Assembly (NCBI GenBank): GCA_016190985.1
Contig: JACPPI010000009.1
Location: forward strand, 62,001 to 126,000
Direction of reading: 5' to 3'
DNA length: 64,000 nucleotides
Source: Opitutia bacterium
GTDB taxonomy: Bacteria > Verrucomicrobiota > Verrucomicrobiia > Opitutales > Opitutaceae
Both the position numbers and the translations under genes were made by a program. Positions 48,090 to 57,978 of the stretch are shown one piece after another. Numbering within the stretch: the stretch's first letter is position 1; the number at the start of each line of letters is the position of its first letter. Below the pieces are notes generated by a model. It was not told the DNA's origin. It did no database searches and worked only from the letters and a program-made list of their open reading frames with translations.

Positions 48090-49214
48090 ATGAAATTCAA
48101 GATCAACCGCGACCACTTTAGCAACGGCCTGGCCCAGGTCCTCAATGTCGTGGGCTCCAAGGCCGCCATGCCCATCCTGAGCAATGTGCTGATCGAGGCG
48201 GAGAAGGACCACATCTCCCTGACCACCACCAATCTTGACCTCGGCATCCGCTGCCGCATCAAGGCCGAGGTCAAGGACGGCGGCTCGGTCACGCTGCCCG
48301 TCAAACGGCTGGCCACCATTGTGCGCGAGTTGCCCAACGTGGACGTGTCGTTCGATTCCAACACCAGCCACCAGGTCAGGATCGCCTCCGGCGGTTCCAA
48401 CTTCCGCATCATGGGCATCGGCGCCGAGGAGTTCCCCAAGCTGCCCGACTCCGGCGACGACAAGGCTTACACGCTCGAGCAGGGCGAGCTGGCCACGATG
48501 CTCAGCAACGTCTCCTACGCGCAGTCCACCGACGAGACCCGCTACATCCTCAACGGCGTCTACTTCAACTTCAAGGACGGCAAGCTCGCGCTCGTCGCCA
48601 CCGACGGCCGCCGCCTCGCGCTCGTCAGCAAGGAAATGGCCGTGCCCGCCGCCAGCGCCGGCGCCATTATCCTGCCCGCCAAGACGGTCGCCGAGCTGCT
48701 CCGCCTGCTGGGCAAGGGCGAGAAGCTCAAGATCGCATTCAACGAACGCCGCGCCACCTTTCAGATCGACACCGGCAAGGACGCCGGCGGCCTGACCGAC
48801 AGCATCTATCTTTTCTCCAAGGTGGTCGAGGGCAACTACCCGAACTACCAGCAGGTCATCCCGAAGGAGACCCACCAGCGCATCAAGCTCGAGCGCGAGC
48901 TGTTCCTCCAGTGCGTGCACCGAGCGGCCCTCGTCACCTCCGAGAAATCCAACTCCGTCAAGATCAAGCTCTCCGCCAACCTGCTTGAGATCACCGCGTC
49001 GTCGCCCGACTTCGGCGAAGCGCACGAATCGATGGCCATCTCCTACAGCGGCCCCGACCTCCAGGTGGCGTTCAACCCCCAGTTTGTCATGGACCCGCTC
49101 CGCGCCCTCACCAAGGACGAGGTGTTCTTCGAGCTGAAGGACGAGGTCAGCCCCGGCGTCTTCAAGACGCTGGAGAGCTTCGTCTGCGTCATCATGCCCG
49201 TGCGGCTGAGCTGA
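48090..49214 (+). CDS. dnaN: DNA polymerase III beta subunit (sliding clamp) (374 aa)
   Basis: Ring-shaped clamp that tethers the replicase. Family signatures: [20 protein letters not shown] at the start, the middle block [20 protein letters not shown] followed by RLALVSKE, and the closing VIMPVRLS. Full length with three clamp domains. dnaA and recF are not in the window and no DnaA-box cluster is visible upstream, so this is probably not the origin. The 197-bp upstream gap carries a hairpin and a candidate promoter. Confidence 0.97.
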   Translation: MKFKINRDHFSNGLAQVLNVVGSKAAMPILSNVLIEAEKDHISLTTTNLDLGIRCRIKAEVKDGGSVTLPVKRLATIVRELPNVDVSFDSNTSHQVRIASGGSNFRIMGIGAEEFPKLPDSGDDKAYTLEQGELATMLSNVSYAQSTDETRYILNGVYFNFKDGKLALVATDGRRLALVSKEMAVPAASAGAIILPAKTVAELLRLLGKGEKLKIAFNERRATFQIDTGKDAGGLTDSIYLFSKVVEGNYPNYQQVIPKETHQRIKLERELFLQCVHRAALVTSEKSNSVKIKLSANLLEITASSPDFGEAHESMAISYSGPDLQVAFNPQFVMDPLRALTKDEVFFELKDEVSPGVFKTLESFVCVIMPVRLS

Positions 49215-49317
49215 GGCCGAACATGAATCCCAAGGTGGAGCGGCTTGACCCCAAGACGCTGACGGGAGTGCCCGTGTGGCCCGGCGCGTCAAGGGCAACA
49301 CACTCCACCCCCTGACC

Positions 49318-50202
49318 ATGCCGGAAACACTCTCCCTGTTTCTCGCGCCGTCCGTCGCGGTGTTGCTGTTGCTGTTCTACATCAACCTCCGCATGGCGTC
49401 GCCCGTGCTGGCGATCCCGATCCGCTGGCTGCGCTGGATCCTGTTCGCGCTGTTCGCCGCGCAGAGCAACGAGCAGCTCGGGTGGATTGACCGGCCGTTC
49501 TGGGCGGTGGCCGCCGCCGTGTTCCTCCTCTGGTTCCTGCTTGAGTCCGGTTTCAATTGGCTGAAAGTGAGCGCCATCAGCCTCAGCCCCATGCCGCTCT
49601 TCCCGCGCTATGTCGTGAACAGCAGCGGCGACGAATGGCCCATCCAGCAGCGCCTGCTCAAGGTCCGCGACTGGCTGCGCGCCAACCGCTTCACCCCCGT
49701 GCAGGCGCTCAAGGCCGAGCTGGGCGGCGGCGTCTGGCTGCGCACCTCGGTCTACCAGAACCACGACGCCACGCTGCGGCTCCACGCCCTCTTCGTCCCG
49801 CAGGAAAACGGCGCCATCACCGTCTGTTTCAGCCTCGCCACCCGCACGGCCGCCGGCCGCCGCTATGTGACCGACAACCTCTACATCCCCTTCGGCGGAT
49901 TTTATCCCGAGAGCTGGCACATCGAGCGCCGGCCCTGGCGGCGCAGCCTGGCGAAACTGGTCGCCCGGCACCTCGAGCGGGTGCGCCTGGCCGGCGAGGC
50001 CGTGGTGGCCTGGGACGTGTCGCCGTTCGACGACATCAACCAGCAGCAGCAGCAGATGGAGCGGATCAACATGGAACTCGGCTACCTCCTGCCCCACGCC
50101 GACCGCGAGGAATACGGCAAAATCACCCCGGAAGGCCGTTTCCGCATCTGGAAGGAAGCCTGGCTGCTCGATTACCTCGGCCTGCCCGGCCGTTACCACT
50201 GA
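49318..50202 (+). CDS. Membrane-anchored hypothetical protein (294 aa)
   Basis: Three hydrophobic segments near the N terminus (about residues 5-22, 27-52 and 60-80) precede a soluble domain with SAISLSPMPLFPRYVVNSSG, DNLYIPFGGFYPESWHIERR and WDVSPFDDINQQQQQMERIN. No known domain or catalytic motif is recognised. ATG 49318 directly precedes the first helix. It lies between dnaN and gnd on the same strand with a small membrane protein gene following. Confidence 0.72.
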   Translation: MPETLSLFLAPSVAVLLLLFYINLRMASPVLAIPIRWLRWILFALFAAQSNEQLGWIDRPFWAVAAAVFLLWFLLESGFNWLKVSAISLSPMPLFPRYVVNSSGDEWPIQQRLLKVRDWLRANRFTPVQALKAELGGGVWLRTSVYQNHDATLRLHALFVPQENGAITVCFSLATRTAAGRRYVTDNLYIPFGGFYPESWHIERRPWRRSLAKLVARHLERVRLAGEAVVAWDVSPFDDINQQQQQMERINMELGYLLPHADREEYGKITPEGRFRIWKEAWLLDYLGLPGRYH

Positions 50203-50286
50203 ACCGCAACGGTGAAAGCCCGGTCAAAGCCGGCGCCGGCCTAAAAATGACTCGTGTCGCCGCACTTTCCGGCTAACCCGTAAGCC

Positions 50287-50589
50287 ATGCCCCTCCTCGC
50301 CGTCACCGCCCTCGAGAAGCTCAAGACGCTCCCGCCGGACCTCTGGCTGAAGATCGGCCTGGCGATCGGGGCCTTTGTCCTGGCCGTCCTGGTTTTCCGC
50401 CGGGTGATGAAGATGAACAAACTTATCGTCGGCATCGTGGTCCTTGTCGCCGGCAGCATCTTTTTCTTCTCCTGGATCTACAACCGCAACGAGCCGAAGT
50501 TCATGACGCCGATCGTGGAGAAACTCGCGCCATTCTTCCCCAGCGCCGGCTCCTACCAGTCCAAGCAGCAGACCGCCCCCAAGCCCTGA
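50287..50589 (+). CDS. Small membrane protein (100 aa)
   Basis: Two transmembrane helices (about residues 20-38 and 45-65) with a short basic loop RRVMKMNK between them, then a polar C-terminal tail (NRNEPKFMTPIVEKLAPFFP). No motif gives a function. It is co-directional with its neighbours, 84 bp after the previous gene. Confidence 0.7.
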   Translation: MPLLAVTALEKLKTLPPDLWLKIGLAIGAFVLAVLVFRRVMKMNKLIVGIVVLVAGSIFFFSWIYNRNEPKFMTPIVEKLAPFFPSAGSYQSKQQTAPKP

Positions 50590-50670
50590 GGCGGCGGGCC
50601 GGTCTTATGACAGCGGCCGAAAAACAGGGTGGTTTTCGCCGGCAAAAGCGCGTATCAGCGTTCCTTGCTT

Positions 50671-52176
50671 ATGGCCAAAACCCACTCAGACATCGGACTC
50701 ATCGGCCTCGCGGTGATGGGGCAGAACCTCGCCCTCAACATCGCCGACCACGGCTTCCGCATCTCGGTCTACAACCGCACCGCCGAAAAGACCGACAAGT
50801 TTGTCGCCGACAACCCCCGCACCCCCGGCGGGCTCGTCGGCACCCGGACCCTGCAGGAATTCGCCGCCTCGCTCGCCCGGCCCCGCAAGGCCATCATCCT
50901 TGTCCAGGCCGGCAAGGCCACCGACGCCGTCATCGACGGCCTCGTCGCCGTCTTCGAGCCGGGCGACATCATCATCGACGGCGGCAACGCGCTGTGGACC
51001 GACACCATCCGCCGCGAAAAGACGCTCCGCGAAAAAGGCCTGCGCTTCGTCGGCTCCGGCGTGTCCGGCGGCGAGGAAGGCGCGCGCTTCGGTCCGTCGC
51101 TCATGCCGGGTGGCGAGTTTAACGCCTGGCTCGAACTGAAGCCAATCTGGGAAGCCATCGCCGCCAAGGTGGACGCCAAGACCGGCAAACCCATCCCCGG
51201 CGCCGCCCCCGGCCGGCCAGTCACCGGCGGCGTGCCCTGCACCACCTACATCGGCGAGAACGGCGCGGGCCACTACGTGAAGATGGTCCACAACGGCATC
51301 GAGTATGGCGACATGCAGATGATCTGCGAGGCCTACGCCCTCATGTCCGGTCTCCTCGGCCTCAAGCCCGCCGAGCAGGCGGAGATCTTCGCCGGGTGGA
51401 ACCGCGGCGCGCTCGACAGTTTCCTCATCGAGATCACCGCCGACATCCTGAAACAAAAGGACCCGGTCACGAAGAAGAAGGCCTTTGTCGATGTCGTCCT
51501 CGACACCGCCGGCCAGAAAGGCACCGGCAAGTGGACTTCGACCAACGCGCTCGACATGGGCGTCCCCGCCCCGACGGTCGCCGAGGCGGTGTTCGCCCGC
51601 TGCATCTCCGCCATCAAGGACGAGCGCGTGGCCGCCGCGAAGATCCTCAAGGGCCCCGGCAAGAAATACCGCGGTTCCAAAAAGGCCCTCGTGCAGGCCA
51701 TCCACGACGCACTCTACTGCTCGAAGATCTGTTCCTATGCCCAGGGCTTCCAGCTCATGCGCGCCGCCCAGCAGGAATACGGTTGGAAGCTCAACTTCGG
51801 CGAGATCGCGCAGATTTTCCGCGGCGGCTGCATCATCCGCGCCGCCTTCCTGCAGAAGATCACCGAGGCCTACGCCCGGAAGCCCGGCCTCGCGAACCTG
51901 CTGCTCGACCCGTATTTCAACCGGACCGTGCAGAAGGCCCAGGCCAACTGGCGCAAGGTGGTGTCGCTCGCCGCCGAGTGCGGCGTGCCGGCCCCGACCT
52001 TCTTCTCCGCGCTCAGCTACTACGACAGCTACCGCTCGGCCCGCCTGCCGGCCAATCTGCTCCAGGCCCAGCGCGACTATTTCGGCGCCCACACCTACGA
52101 ACGCACCGACCAACCGCGCGGCAATTTTTTCCATATTGATTGGCCGGAGCCGGCCCGCCCGCAACTGGAAGTGTAA
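50671..52176 (+). CDS. gnd: 6-phosphogluconate dehydrogenase, decarboxylating (501 aa)
   Basis: Third oxidative pentose-phosphate step: 6-phosphogluconate plus NADP to ribulose 5-phosphate, CO2 and NADPH. Seen: [20 protein letters not shown] (Rossmann start), [36 protein letters not shown] with the catalytic Lys and substrate residues, and the C-terminal [22 protein letters not shown] 50671 matches the family N terminus; a GTG 42 bp upstream is less likely. Confidence 0.96.
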   Translation: MAKTHSDIGLIGLAVMGQNLALNIADHGFRISVYNRTAEKTDKFVADNPRTPGGLVGTRTLQEFAASLARPRKAIILVQAGKATDAVIDGLVAVFEPGDIIIDGGNALWTDTIRREKTLREKGLRFVGSGVSGGEEGARFGPSLMPGGEFNAWLELKPIWEAIAAKVDAKTGKPIPGAAPGRPVTGGVPCTTYIGENGAGHYVKMVHNGIEYGDMQMICEAYALMSGLLGLKPAEQAEIFAGWNRGALDSFLIEITADILKQKDPVTKKKAFVDVVLDTAGQKGTGKWTSTNALDMGVPAPTVAEAVFARCISAIKDERVAAAKILKGPGKKYRGSKKALVQAIHDALYCSKICSYAQGFQLMRAAQQEYGWKLNFGEIAQIFRGGCIIRAAFLQKITEAYARKPGLANLLLDPYFNRTVQKAQANWRKVVSLAAECGVPAPTFFSALSYYDSYRSARLPANLLQAQRDYFGAHTYERTDQPRGNFFHIDWPEPARPQLEV

Positions 52177-52232
52177 GCACCGGCCGGTTGCAGAAAGACT
52201 GAATATTCCCGCCCCCACATCGTCTCACCGAC

Positions 52233-53003
52233 ATGAAACCGGGATATCTCCTGCTAGCGCTCCTTTTGCTGGCCAGCACCACCGCCCTGGCCCAGCCCCA
52301 TCGTCAGCCGGAGGAGCGGGGATCGGAGCACAGCCGCTACCGCGGCCCGCGCGTCATTCTTTTTCAGGACGCGGACTATCAGGGCGCCAGCCTCGTGGTC
52401 TATGCCGGGGAAGCGTTGGAAAATCTTTCCAGCCTGACCTTCCCGGGCGGCGGCAAGATCAACGACCGCATCTCCTCCATCCGCGTCGAGGGCGGGGCCG
52501 AGGTCTATGTCCACACCGATTCCCGGTTCCGCGGCGAGGTGATGCGTGTGACGGAAAACATCCGCGACCTCAGCGGCCGGCTGCTGCCCGGCAGCGTGTC
52601 GGCCAGCTGGAACGACCGCATCTCCTCGCTGCGGGTCGAGGTGCGCCGGCGCGACGAGGCCCGGGAGGAACCCGACCTCGTCATCAGGCGCGCCTATCTT
52701 GACCTGCTGGCGCGCGCGCCCGACCCCGGCGGCCAGCGCACCTACCGCAGCCTGATCATCGACCAGGGCTGGAGCGAGCGCATGGTGCGCGACCACCTCC
52801 GCCGCAGCGACGAGTTCCGCCGCGAGGGCGCGGACCGCATCATCCGCCGGGCCTATCTCGACGTGCTCGGCCGGGAGCCCGACCCCACCGGGTTGAAACA
52901 CCAGCGCCGCAACCTGCTGGAAAAAAACTGGACCGAGGGTGACGTGCGCGACGACCTGCGCCGCAGCGACGAGTATCGGCAGAAAACCGGCGGTCACAAA
53001 TAG
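52233..53003 (+). CDS. Exported beta/gamma-crystallin-like protein with two DUF4214-like repeats (256 aa)
   Basis: A signal peptide (about residues 1-20) is followed by a beta/gamma-crystallin-type domain (about 40-135) with two Greek-key halves: VILFQDADYQGASLVVYAGE...NDRISSIRV and VYVHTDSRFRGEVMRVTENI...NDRISSLRV. Two copies of a DUF4214-like unit follow: RRAYLDLLARAPDPGGQRTY and RRAYLDVLGREPDPTGLKHQ, each ending in RRSDE[FY]R. Crystallin domains often bind calcium; DUF4214 occurs in surface and S-layer-linked proteins. Function unknown. Confidence 0.82.
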   Translation: MKPGYLLLALLLLASTTALAQPHRQPEERGSEHSRYRGPRVILFQDADYQGASLVVYAGEALENLSSLTFPGGGKINDRISSIRVEGGAEVYVHTDSRFRGEVMRVTENIRDLSGRLLPGSVSASWNDRISSLRVEVRRRDEAREEPDLVIRRAYLDLLARAPDPGGQRTYRSLIIDQGWSERMVRDHLRRSDEFRREGADRIIRRAYLDVLGREPDPTGLKHQRRNLLEKNWTEGDVRDDLRRSDEYRQKTGGHK

Positions 53004-53027
53004 CCGCGCCCCTGTTATCCTTGGGAT

Positions 53028-53061
53028 CCGCTCCCGGACGCAGGCGCGGACCGGGGAGCGG
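53028..53061. other. Hairpin before the SGNH-TPR gene
   Basis: CCGCTCCCGG and CCGGGGAGCGG pair around a GC-rich loop with one bulged G. It stands immediately before a TTGACA hexamer and after the crystallin/DUF4214 gene, so it may end that gene's transcript. No U tract. Confidence 0.4.
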
Positions 53062-53091
53062 TTGACACGGCGGAGCGCGCCTTCGCATCAT
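53062..53091 (+). promoter_or_regulatory. Candidate promoter of the carbamoyltransferase cassette
   Basis: A perfect TTGACA (53062-53067), 18 bp, then CATCAT (53086-53091). Transcription would start within about 10 bp of the GTG start at 53106, giving an almost leaderless mRNA. The -10 match is weak. Confidence 0.35.
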
Positions 53092-53105
53092 CGCGGCCTG
53101 CACCT

Positions 53106-55481
53106 GTGAGCGACGTTCGCCGCCTTCCTCCCTCCGCCTCTGATTTGCGATCGCGCGCCACCGCGAGGCTGTGGCTGTTTCGCGGGTCCGCGCTGCTGGG
53201 CGTGCCGGTCCTGTTCCTGGCCGCGCTGGAGTTCGGGTTGTGGGCCGCGGGTTATGGGCGTGCGGCAAGCTTTCTCATCCCCGACCGCGAGCCGGGCTAC
53301 TATCGCGCCAGCCAGGATTACGTCAGTTTGTTCATGCCGGAGAGCTTCGACCTCCGGCCCTTGAATTTCCGCGTGGCGCGCCAAAAACCCGCCAACACCC
53401 TGCGCGTCGTCGTGCTCGGGGAATCGGCGGTCCAGGGCACCCCGGCGCCGGCGTTCGGTTTCGTGCCGCAATTGCGCGCGCAATTGCAGACGCGGCATCC
53501 CGACCGGCGCATCGAGGTCATCAACACCGGGGTGGTCGCCATCAACTCGCACGTCGTCTACCAGATCGCCCGCGACCTGGCGGCGTTCGCCCCCGACCTG
53601 TTCGTCGTCTATCTCGGGAACAACGAGGTGGTCGGCCCCTACGGCCCGGGTTGCGCCTACCTCTCCGCATCGCCGCCGCTCTGGGTGATCCGCGCGAGCG
53701 TGGCGGTGCGGTCGACCCGCAGCGGGCAACTGCTGGCGGCGGCCATGCGCCGGCTCGCGCCGCGGACGCCACCGGCCGATTGGGGCGGCATGAGCATGTT
53801 CGTCGAGCAGGCCGTCGCGGGCGACGATCCCCGGCTCGAGGCGGTTTGCCGGAATTTCGAGGCCAACCTGCGCGCCATCGTGCGCGTCGCCACCGGCGCG
53901 GGCGCCAAGACCTTGCTCTGCACGGTCGTGGCCAACCTCAAGGACAGCCCGCCGTTTCTCTCCCGCCACCGCGCCGGCCTGGCCGGGGCCGAACTCGCGC
54001 AATGGCAGGCCGCCTTTGACCGCGGGCGGATCGCCTGGCTCCTCGACGACCACGCCACCGCGCGCCCCCACCTCACGGAAGCGCGGCGGCTCGATCCGCA
54101 ATATGCGGACACCCTCTTCATGCTCGGCTCAATCGAACTGCGCGCCGGCAACGAGCCGGCGGCCCGCGCGCTTTTGGTCGAGGCGCTCCGTTGGGACGCG
54201 CTGCGCTTTCGTCCGGACCCGAGCCTGAATGAGATCATCCGGCGCGTCGGCGGCGCCGGCGGCGGCAAAGTGGGCCTGGTTGACACCGCGCACCAGCTCG
54301 GGGCCGACCTCCACTCGACCGCGCCGATCGCCGGACGCGAACTGCTGTTCGAGCACGTGCATTTCGACTGGGAGGGGAACTACCGCGTCGCGCGCGCCAT
54401 GGCCGAAGGAGCGGAAGCGCTGCTTTTCGGAACCAAGGCCGCCGCGCCCGCCTGGCTCGACTCGGCCGGCTGCGCCGCGGCGCTCGGCTACACGCCGCAG
54501 GCGCGCCCCGGCGTCCTCCAGCGCCTGGCGCCGCTGGTGCAAAGCCCGCCGTTTCCCAATCAGCTCACCTATCCCGAGGACATGGCGCGCTTCAACCGCG
54601 ACCTGGCGGAGGCGCAGGCGGCCAGCCGCGCCCCGGGTGTGTGGCGGCGGGCGCAGGAGACAATCGCCGCGGCCAGCGCGCGCGATCCCGGAAATCCCGC
54701 CCTCGCCAAGCTGGAGGAGGAAATGGCGGACGATCTCGGCGACCGGCCCGGCGCGCTCGCGGCGGCGCAACGCGCGCGGAGCCTCCAGCCCGACAACTAC
54801 GCGGTCGCGGGAAATGTCGCGATCAAGCTCATGCGCCTCGGCCGGCACGAGGAGGCGGAAAAGCTCCTGCGCGCCGCCGCGGCCGCCGCCACACCGCGGG
54901 AACAGGTGGCGCTGGCGCCGGCGTTCGGCGACCTCTTTGCCCGCACCCGGCGCCCGGAGGAGCACCGCCGGCACCTCGACGCGCTCCTCGCGCGGCAGCC
55001 GGACAACGCGGATTTGCATCTGCTGCGGGCGCAGCTCGCGCGCAGCCAAAAAGACCACGCCGCGGCGGAGCGCGACCTGCGCGCGATCCTCGGGCGCGAT
55101 CCGGGACACCAGGCCGGCCTGGAGGCATTGGTCGCGCTGTTGGACGAGACAGGACAGACCGCCGCGGCGGAGCAGGCGACGCTGGCGGCCGTGGACCGGC
55201 AGTCGCGCAACCTGGCCAACAACCTCCGCGCCGCGATATTGAGTGAGCAACGGGGCGACGACGAGGGCCAGATCCGGTTTCTGCGCGCGGCGGAACGCAG
55301 CGGCATGGTGACGTCGGGCGTCGAGCTTCGGCTCGCGCGCAAGCTGCTGGAGCGCGACCGGCCGGTCGAGGCGCTCGCGCACCTCGCGGAGGCGCGGCGC
55401 ATCTCGCTCATCGAAGGCGACGCGGGAACGACGGCAGCCATCGAGGACCACATCCGGCGGTTGCTTTCCGGGGGCCCATGA
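53106..55481 (+). CDS. Membrane-anchored SGNH-like protein with TPR repeats (791 aa)
   Basis: One N-terminal helix (about residues 28-48) precedes an SGNH-hydrolase-like domain with VVVLGESAVQG (block I with Ser), VYLGNNEVVG (block III Asn) and EHVHFDWEGNYRVA (block V Asp/His), interrupted and followed by helical TPR-type repeats (about 310-370 and 490-780). Such proteins modify or handle acyl groups on glycans. The start is GTG 53106; no suitable ATG exists nearby. It overlaps the carbamoyltransferase gene by 4 bp and leads the cassette. Confidence 0.8.
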   Translation: MSDVRRLPPSASDLRSRATARLWLFRGSALLGVPVLFLAALEFGLWAAGYGRAASFLIPDREPGYYRASQDYVSLFMPESFDLRPLNFRVARQKPANTLRVVVLGESAVQGTPAPAFGFVPQLRAQLQTRHPDRRIEVINTGVVAINSHVVYQIARDLAAFAPDLFVVYLGNNEVVGPYGPGCAYLSASPPLWVIRASVAVRSTRSGQLLAAAMRRLAPRTPPADWGGMSMFVEQAVAGDDPRLEAVCRNFEANLRAIVRVATGAGAKTLLCTVVANLKDSPPFLSRHRAGLAGAELAQWQAAFDRGRIAWLLDDHATARPHLTEARRLDPQYADTLFMLGSIELRAGNEPAARALLVEALRWDALRFRPDPSLNEIIRRVGGAGGGKVGLVDTAHQLGADLHSTAPIAGRELLFEHVHFDWEGNYRVARAMAEGAEALLFGTKAAAPAWLDSAGCAAALGYTPQARPGVLQRLAPLVQSPPFPNQLTYPEDMARFNRDLAEAQAASRAPGVWRRAQETIAAASARDPGNPALAKLEEEMADDLGDRPGALAAAQRARSLQPDNYAVAGNVAIKLMRLGRHEEAEKLLRAAAAAATPREQVALAPAFGDLFARTRRPEEHRRHLDALLARQPDNADLHLLRAQLARSQKDHAAAERDLRAILGRDPGHQAGLEALVALLDETGQTAAAEQATLAAVDRQSRNLANNLRAAILSEQRGDDEGQIRFLRAAERSGMVTSGVELRLARKLLERDRPVEALAHLAEARRISLIEGDAGTTAAIEDHIRRLLSGGP

Positions 55482-57307
55482 CCGCGATCCTCGGCATCTC
55501 GGCTTTTTTCCACGACTCGGCGGCGGCGCTGGTCGTCGACGGCCGGATCGTGGCGGCGGCGCAGGAGGAGCGTTTCACCCGCCGCAAGCACGATGCGGCC
55601 TTTCCGCGGCACGCGATCAACTGCTGTCTGCGCTCCGCCGGGCTGACGGCCGCCCAGCTGGACCATGTGGTGTATTACGAAAAGCCCCTGCTGAAATTTG
55701 AACGGCTGATCGAGACCTACCTGGCCGTCTCACCCCGCGGGTGGCGGTCGTTTTATCAGGCCCTGCCGGTCTGGTTGCACGAGAAACTCCGGCTCACGCA
55801 CGTCATGAACGAGGGCCTTGGCGGCGGGTATCGCCGGCCGTATGTCTTCACCGAGCATCACGAGGCGCACGCGGCGAGCGCTTTCTTTCCCTCGCCGTTT
55901 GCCGAGGCCGCGATTCTGACGGTCGATGGCGTCGGGGAATGGGCGACGGCGAGCCTGGGGGTGGGACGGGGCAACAGGATCGAGGTCACGCACGAGCTGC
56001 ACTTCCCTCATTCCCTCGGGCTGCTTTACTCGGCGTTCACCTACTTCTGCGGCTTCAAGGTCAACAGCGGGGAATACAAGCTCATGGGCCTCGCGCCCTA
56101 TGGCACGCCGCGCTACGCGGACCTGATCCTCGATCGGCTGGTGGAGCTGCGGCCCGACGGCTCGTTCCGGCTGGCGCTGGAATACTTCGATTACTGCGCG
56201 GGGCTGACGATGACTTCGAAGAAGTTCGACGAACTCTTCGGCGGCGCGCCCCGGCGTCCGGAAGCACCGCTGACGGAGCGAGAGTTCGACCTCGCGGCGT
56301 CGGTGCAGCAGGTCACGGAGGAGATCTACCTCCGCATGGCGCGGCACCTCCACGCCCAGACGGGAATGAGGAACCTCTGCCTCGCCGGCGGCGTCGCGCT
56401 GAACTGCGTGGGCAACGGCCGGCTGCTGCGCGAGGGACCGTTCGAGCGGATCTGGATCCAGCCCGCGGCCGGGGACGCCGGCGGCGCGCTCGGCGCGGCC
56501 CTGTTCGTCTGGCACCAGCTCCTGGAGAATCCGCGCCCGGCCCCGACGTCCGACGGACAGGCGGGATCCTTGCTCGGCCCGGACTTTTCGCTGGCGGAAA
56601 CCGAAGAGACACTTCGCGCCGCCGGCGCGGTCTATCGGCGCGCAGCGGACGAGGCGGCATTGTGCGAGGAAACGGCGCAGCTGGTCGCCGCCGGCAAGGT
56701 CGTGGGCTGGGTGCAGGGCCGCATGGAATATGGCCCCCGCGCGCTCGGTGCGCGCAGCATCCTCGGCGACGCCCGGCGGGCCGACATGCAGACGATGATG
56801 AACGTGAAGATAAAGTTCCGCGAATCGTTCCGGCCCTTCGCGCCCATCGTGCTGGCCGAGCATGCGACGGACTACTTTGCCCTGCCCCCGGGGATTGACA
56901 GTCCCTACATGCTGCTCGTCGCGCCGGTGCGGCCCGGACACCGCCGCGCCACGGCGGCCGCGGCGACCGGCGTGGCGCGCGTGCGGGAAATCCGCTCGGA
57001 CATACCGGCGGTCACCCATGTCGACTACAGCGCGCGCATCCAGACGGTCGACCCGGAGCGCAACCCGCGGTTGCGGCGCCTGCTGGAGGCGTTTCACCGG
57101 CAGACAGGCTGCCCGGTGATGATCAACACGAGCTTCAACGTGCGCAGCGAGCCGATCGTCTGCACCCCGGCCGACGCCTACCGCTGTTTCATGGCGACGG
57201 ACATGGACGCGCTGGTGGTGGGCGATTTCATCCTGCACAAGGCGGACCAGCCGGCGGGGAACCGCGTGGATACCCACACCCATCTCGGGCAATTCGAAAT
57301 CGACTGA
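55478..57307 (+). CDS. NodU/CmcH-family carbamoyltransferase (609 aa)
   Basis: O-carbamoyltransferase that uses carbamoyl phosphate and ATP to carbamoylate a hydroxyl, as in nodulation factors, antibiotics and sugars. The N-terminal Kae1-like domain shows ISAFFHDSAAALVVDG, TEHHEAHAASAFFPSP (metal His) and TVDGVGEW; the C-terminal domain shows GRMEYGPRALGARSILGD and FRESFRPFAPIVL. Full family length. Clustered with SxtJ and DUF5989 proteins, a recurring bacterial set; the acceptor here is unknown, perhaps a cell-surface glycan. Confidence 0.93.
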   Translation: MTAILGISAFFHDSAAALVVDGRIVAAAQEERFTRRKHDAAFPRHAINCCLRSAGLTAAQLDHVVYYEKPLLKFERLIETYLAVSPRGWRSFYQALPVWLHEKLRLTHVMNEGLGGGYRRPYVFTEHHEAHAASAFFPSPFAEAAILTVDGVGEWATASLGVGRGNRIEVTHELHFPHSLGLLYSAFTYFCGFKVNSGEYKLMGLAPYGTPRYADLILDRLVELRPDGSFRLALEYFDYCAGLTMTSKKFDELFGGAPRRPEAPLTEREFDLAASVQQVTEEIYLRMARHLHAQTGMRNLCLAGGVALNCVGNGRLLREGPFERIWIQPAAGDAGGALGAALFVWHQLLENPRPAPTSDGQAGSLLGPDFSLAETEETLRAAGAVYRRAADEAALCEETAQLVAAGKVVGWVQGRMEYGPRALGARSILGDARRADMQTMMNVKIKFRESFRPFAPIVLAEHATDYFALPPGIDSPYMLLVAPVRPGHRRATAAAATGVARVREIRSDIPAVTHVDYSARIQTVDPERNPRLRRLLEAFHRQTGCPVMINTSFNVRSEPIVCTPADAYRCFMATDMDALVVGDFILHKADQPAGNRVDTHTHLGQFEID

Positions 57308-57312
57308 ACCCC

Positions 57313-57726
57313 ATGGCCCTCCTCCGCGTCAACCACCACCCCAAGCCGCGCGAACTCCGCGCGTTCGCGACGGCGTGGGCTCTGGTCATCGGCATGATCG
57401 GCCTGTTCCAGTGGATGGAAGGAAGGGAAACGCTGGCGCGAGCGTGCTGGGCGGCGGCGGTCGTGGTGCCGCTCGGCGGCGCCGTCTGGCGCGAAGGCTT
57501 GCGGTGCTTTTACGTGGCGCTGACGTATGCCGTCTTCCCCCTCGGCTGGCTGGTTTCCACGGCGGTGCTGCTGGGGTTGTATTATGGCGTGTTGACACCG
57601 ATCGGATTAGTCCTTCGCGTGCGGCGACACGACCCGTTGCAACAAACCCCGGCGGCACGCGCGGACTCCTACTGGCGCCCGCGGTCCGCCCGCCGGCCCG
57701 CCGCGAGCTACTTCCGCCAGCACTGA
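57313..57726 (+). CDS. SxtJ-like membrane protein (137 aa)
   Basis: Two to three helices (about residues 18-35, 43-60 and 67-98) and a basic C-terminal tail (RRHDPLQQTP...YWRPRSARR). The start RVNHHPKPRELRAFATAWAL and LGLYYGVLTPIGLVLRV resemble SxtJ-family proteins that accompany carbamoyltransferases. Biochemical role unknown. It lies 5 bp after the carbamoyltransferase stop and 3 bp before the DUF5989-like gene. Confidence 0.8.
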   Translation: MALLRVNHHPKPRELRAFATAWALVIGMIGLFQWMEGRETLARACWAAAVVVPLGGAVWREGLRCFYVALTYAVFPLGWLVSTAVLLGLYYGVLTPIGLVLRVRRHDPLQQTPAARADSYWRPRSARRPAASYFRQH

Positions 57727-57729
57727 ACC

Positions 57730-57927
57730 ATGAACCCCCGGCCCCCGACCGAATTTGAGCAACACGCCGCGCAGGTCCAGCGCGGGTTTTTCCGCGAGCT
57801 TTGGGATTTCATGCGCCACAACAAGAAGTGGTGGCTGGCGCCGATCATCATCGTGCTCCTGCTCGCCGGCGCGCTCGTCATCCTCGGCGGCAGCGGCCTC
57901 GCGCCGTTCATCTACACGGTGTTTTGA
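57730..57927 (+). CDS. DUF5989-like small membrane protein (65 aa)
   Basis: A short protein with FFRELWDFMRHNKKWWLAPI and one helix (about residues 36-60) ending SGLAPFIYTVF, as in the DUF5989 family that travels with carbamoyltransferase and SxtJ genes. The small size and single helix suggest an accessory subunit. Last gene of the cassette, convergent with xylH. Confidence 0.82.
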   Translation: MNPRPPTEFEQHAAQVQRGFFRELWDFMRHNKKWWLAPIIIVLLLAGALVILGGSGLAPFIYTVF

Positions 57928-57978
57928 GCGCTGGCGCGAAGGGCCCCACCCGCGTCCGTCCCTCCTGGGGGTTGGGGT

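Noticed and set aside
49223-49315. A 30-codon frame between dnaN and the next membrane protein gene
   Set aside because: It has an ATG and sits neatly between genes, but there is no composition signal, motif or clear ribosome-binding site.
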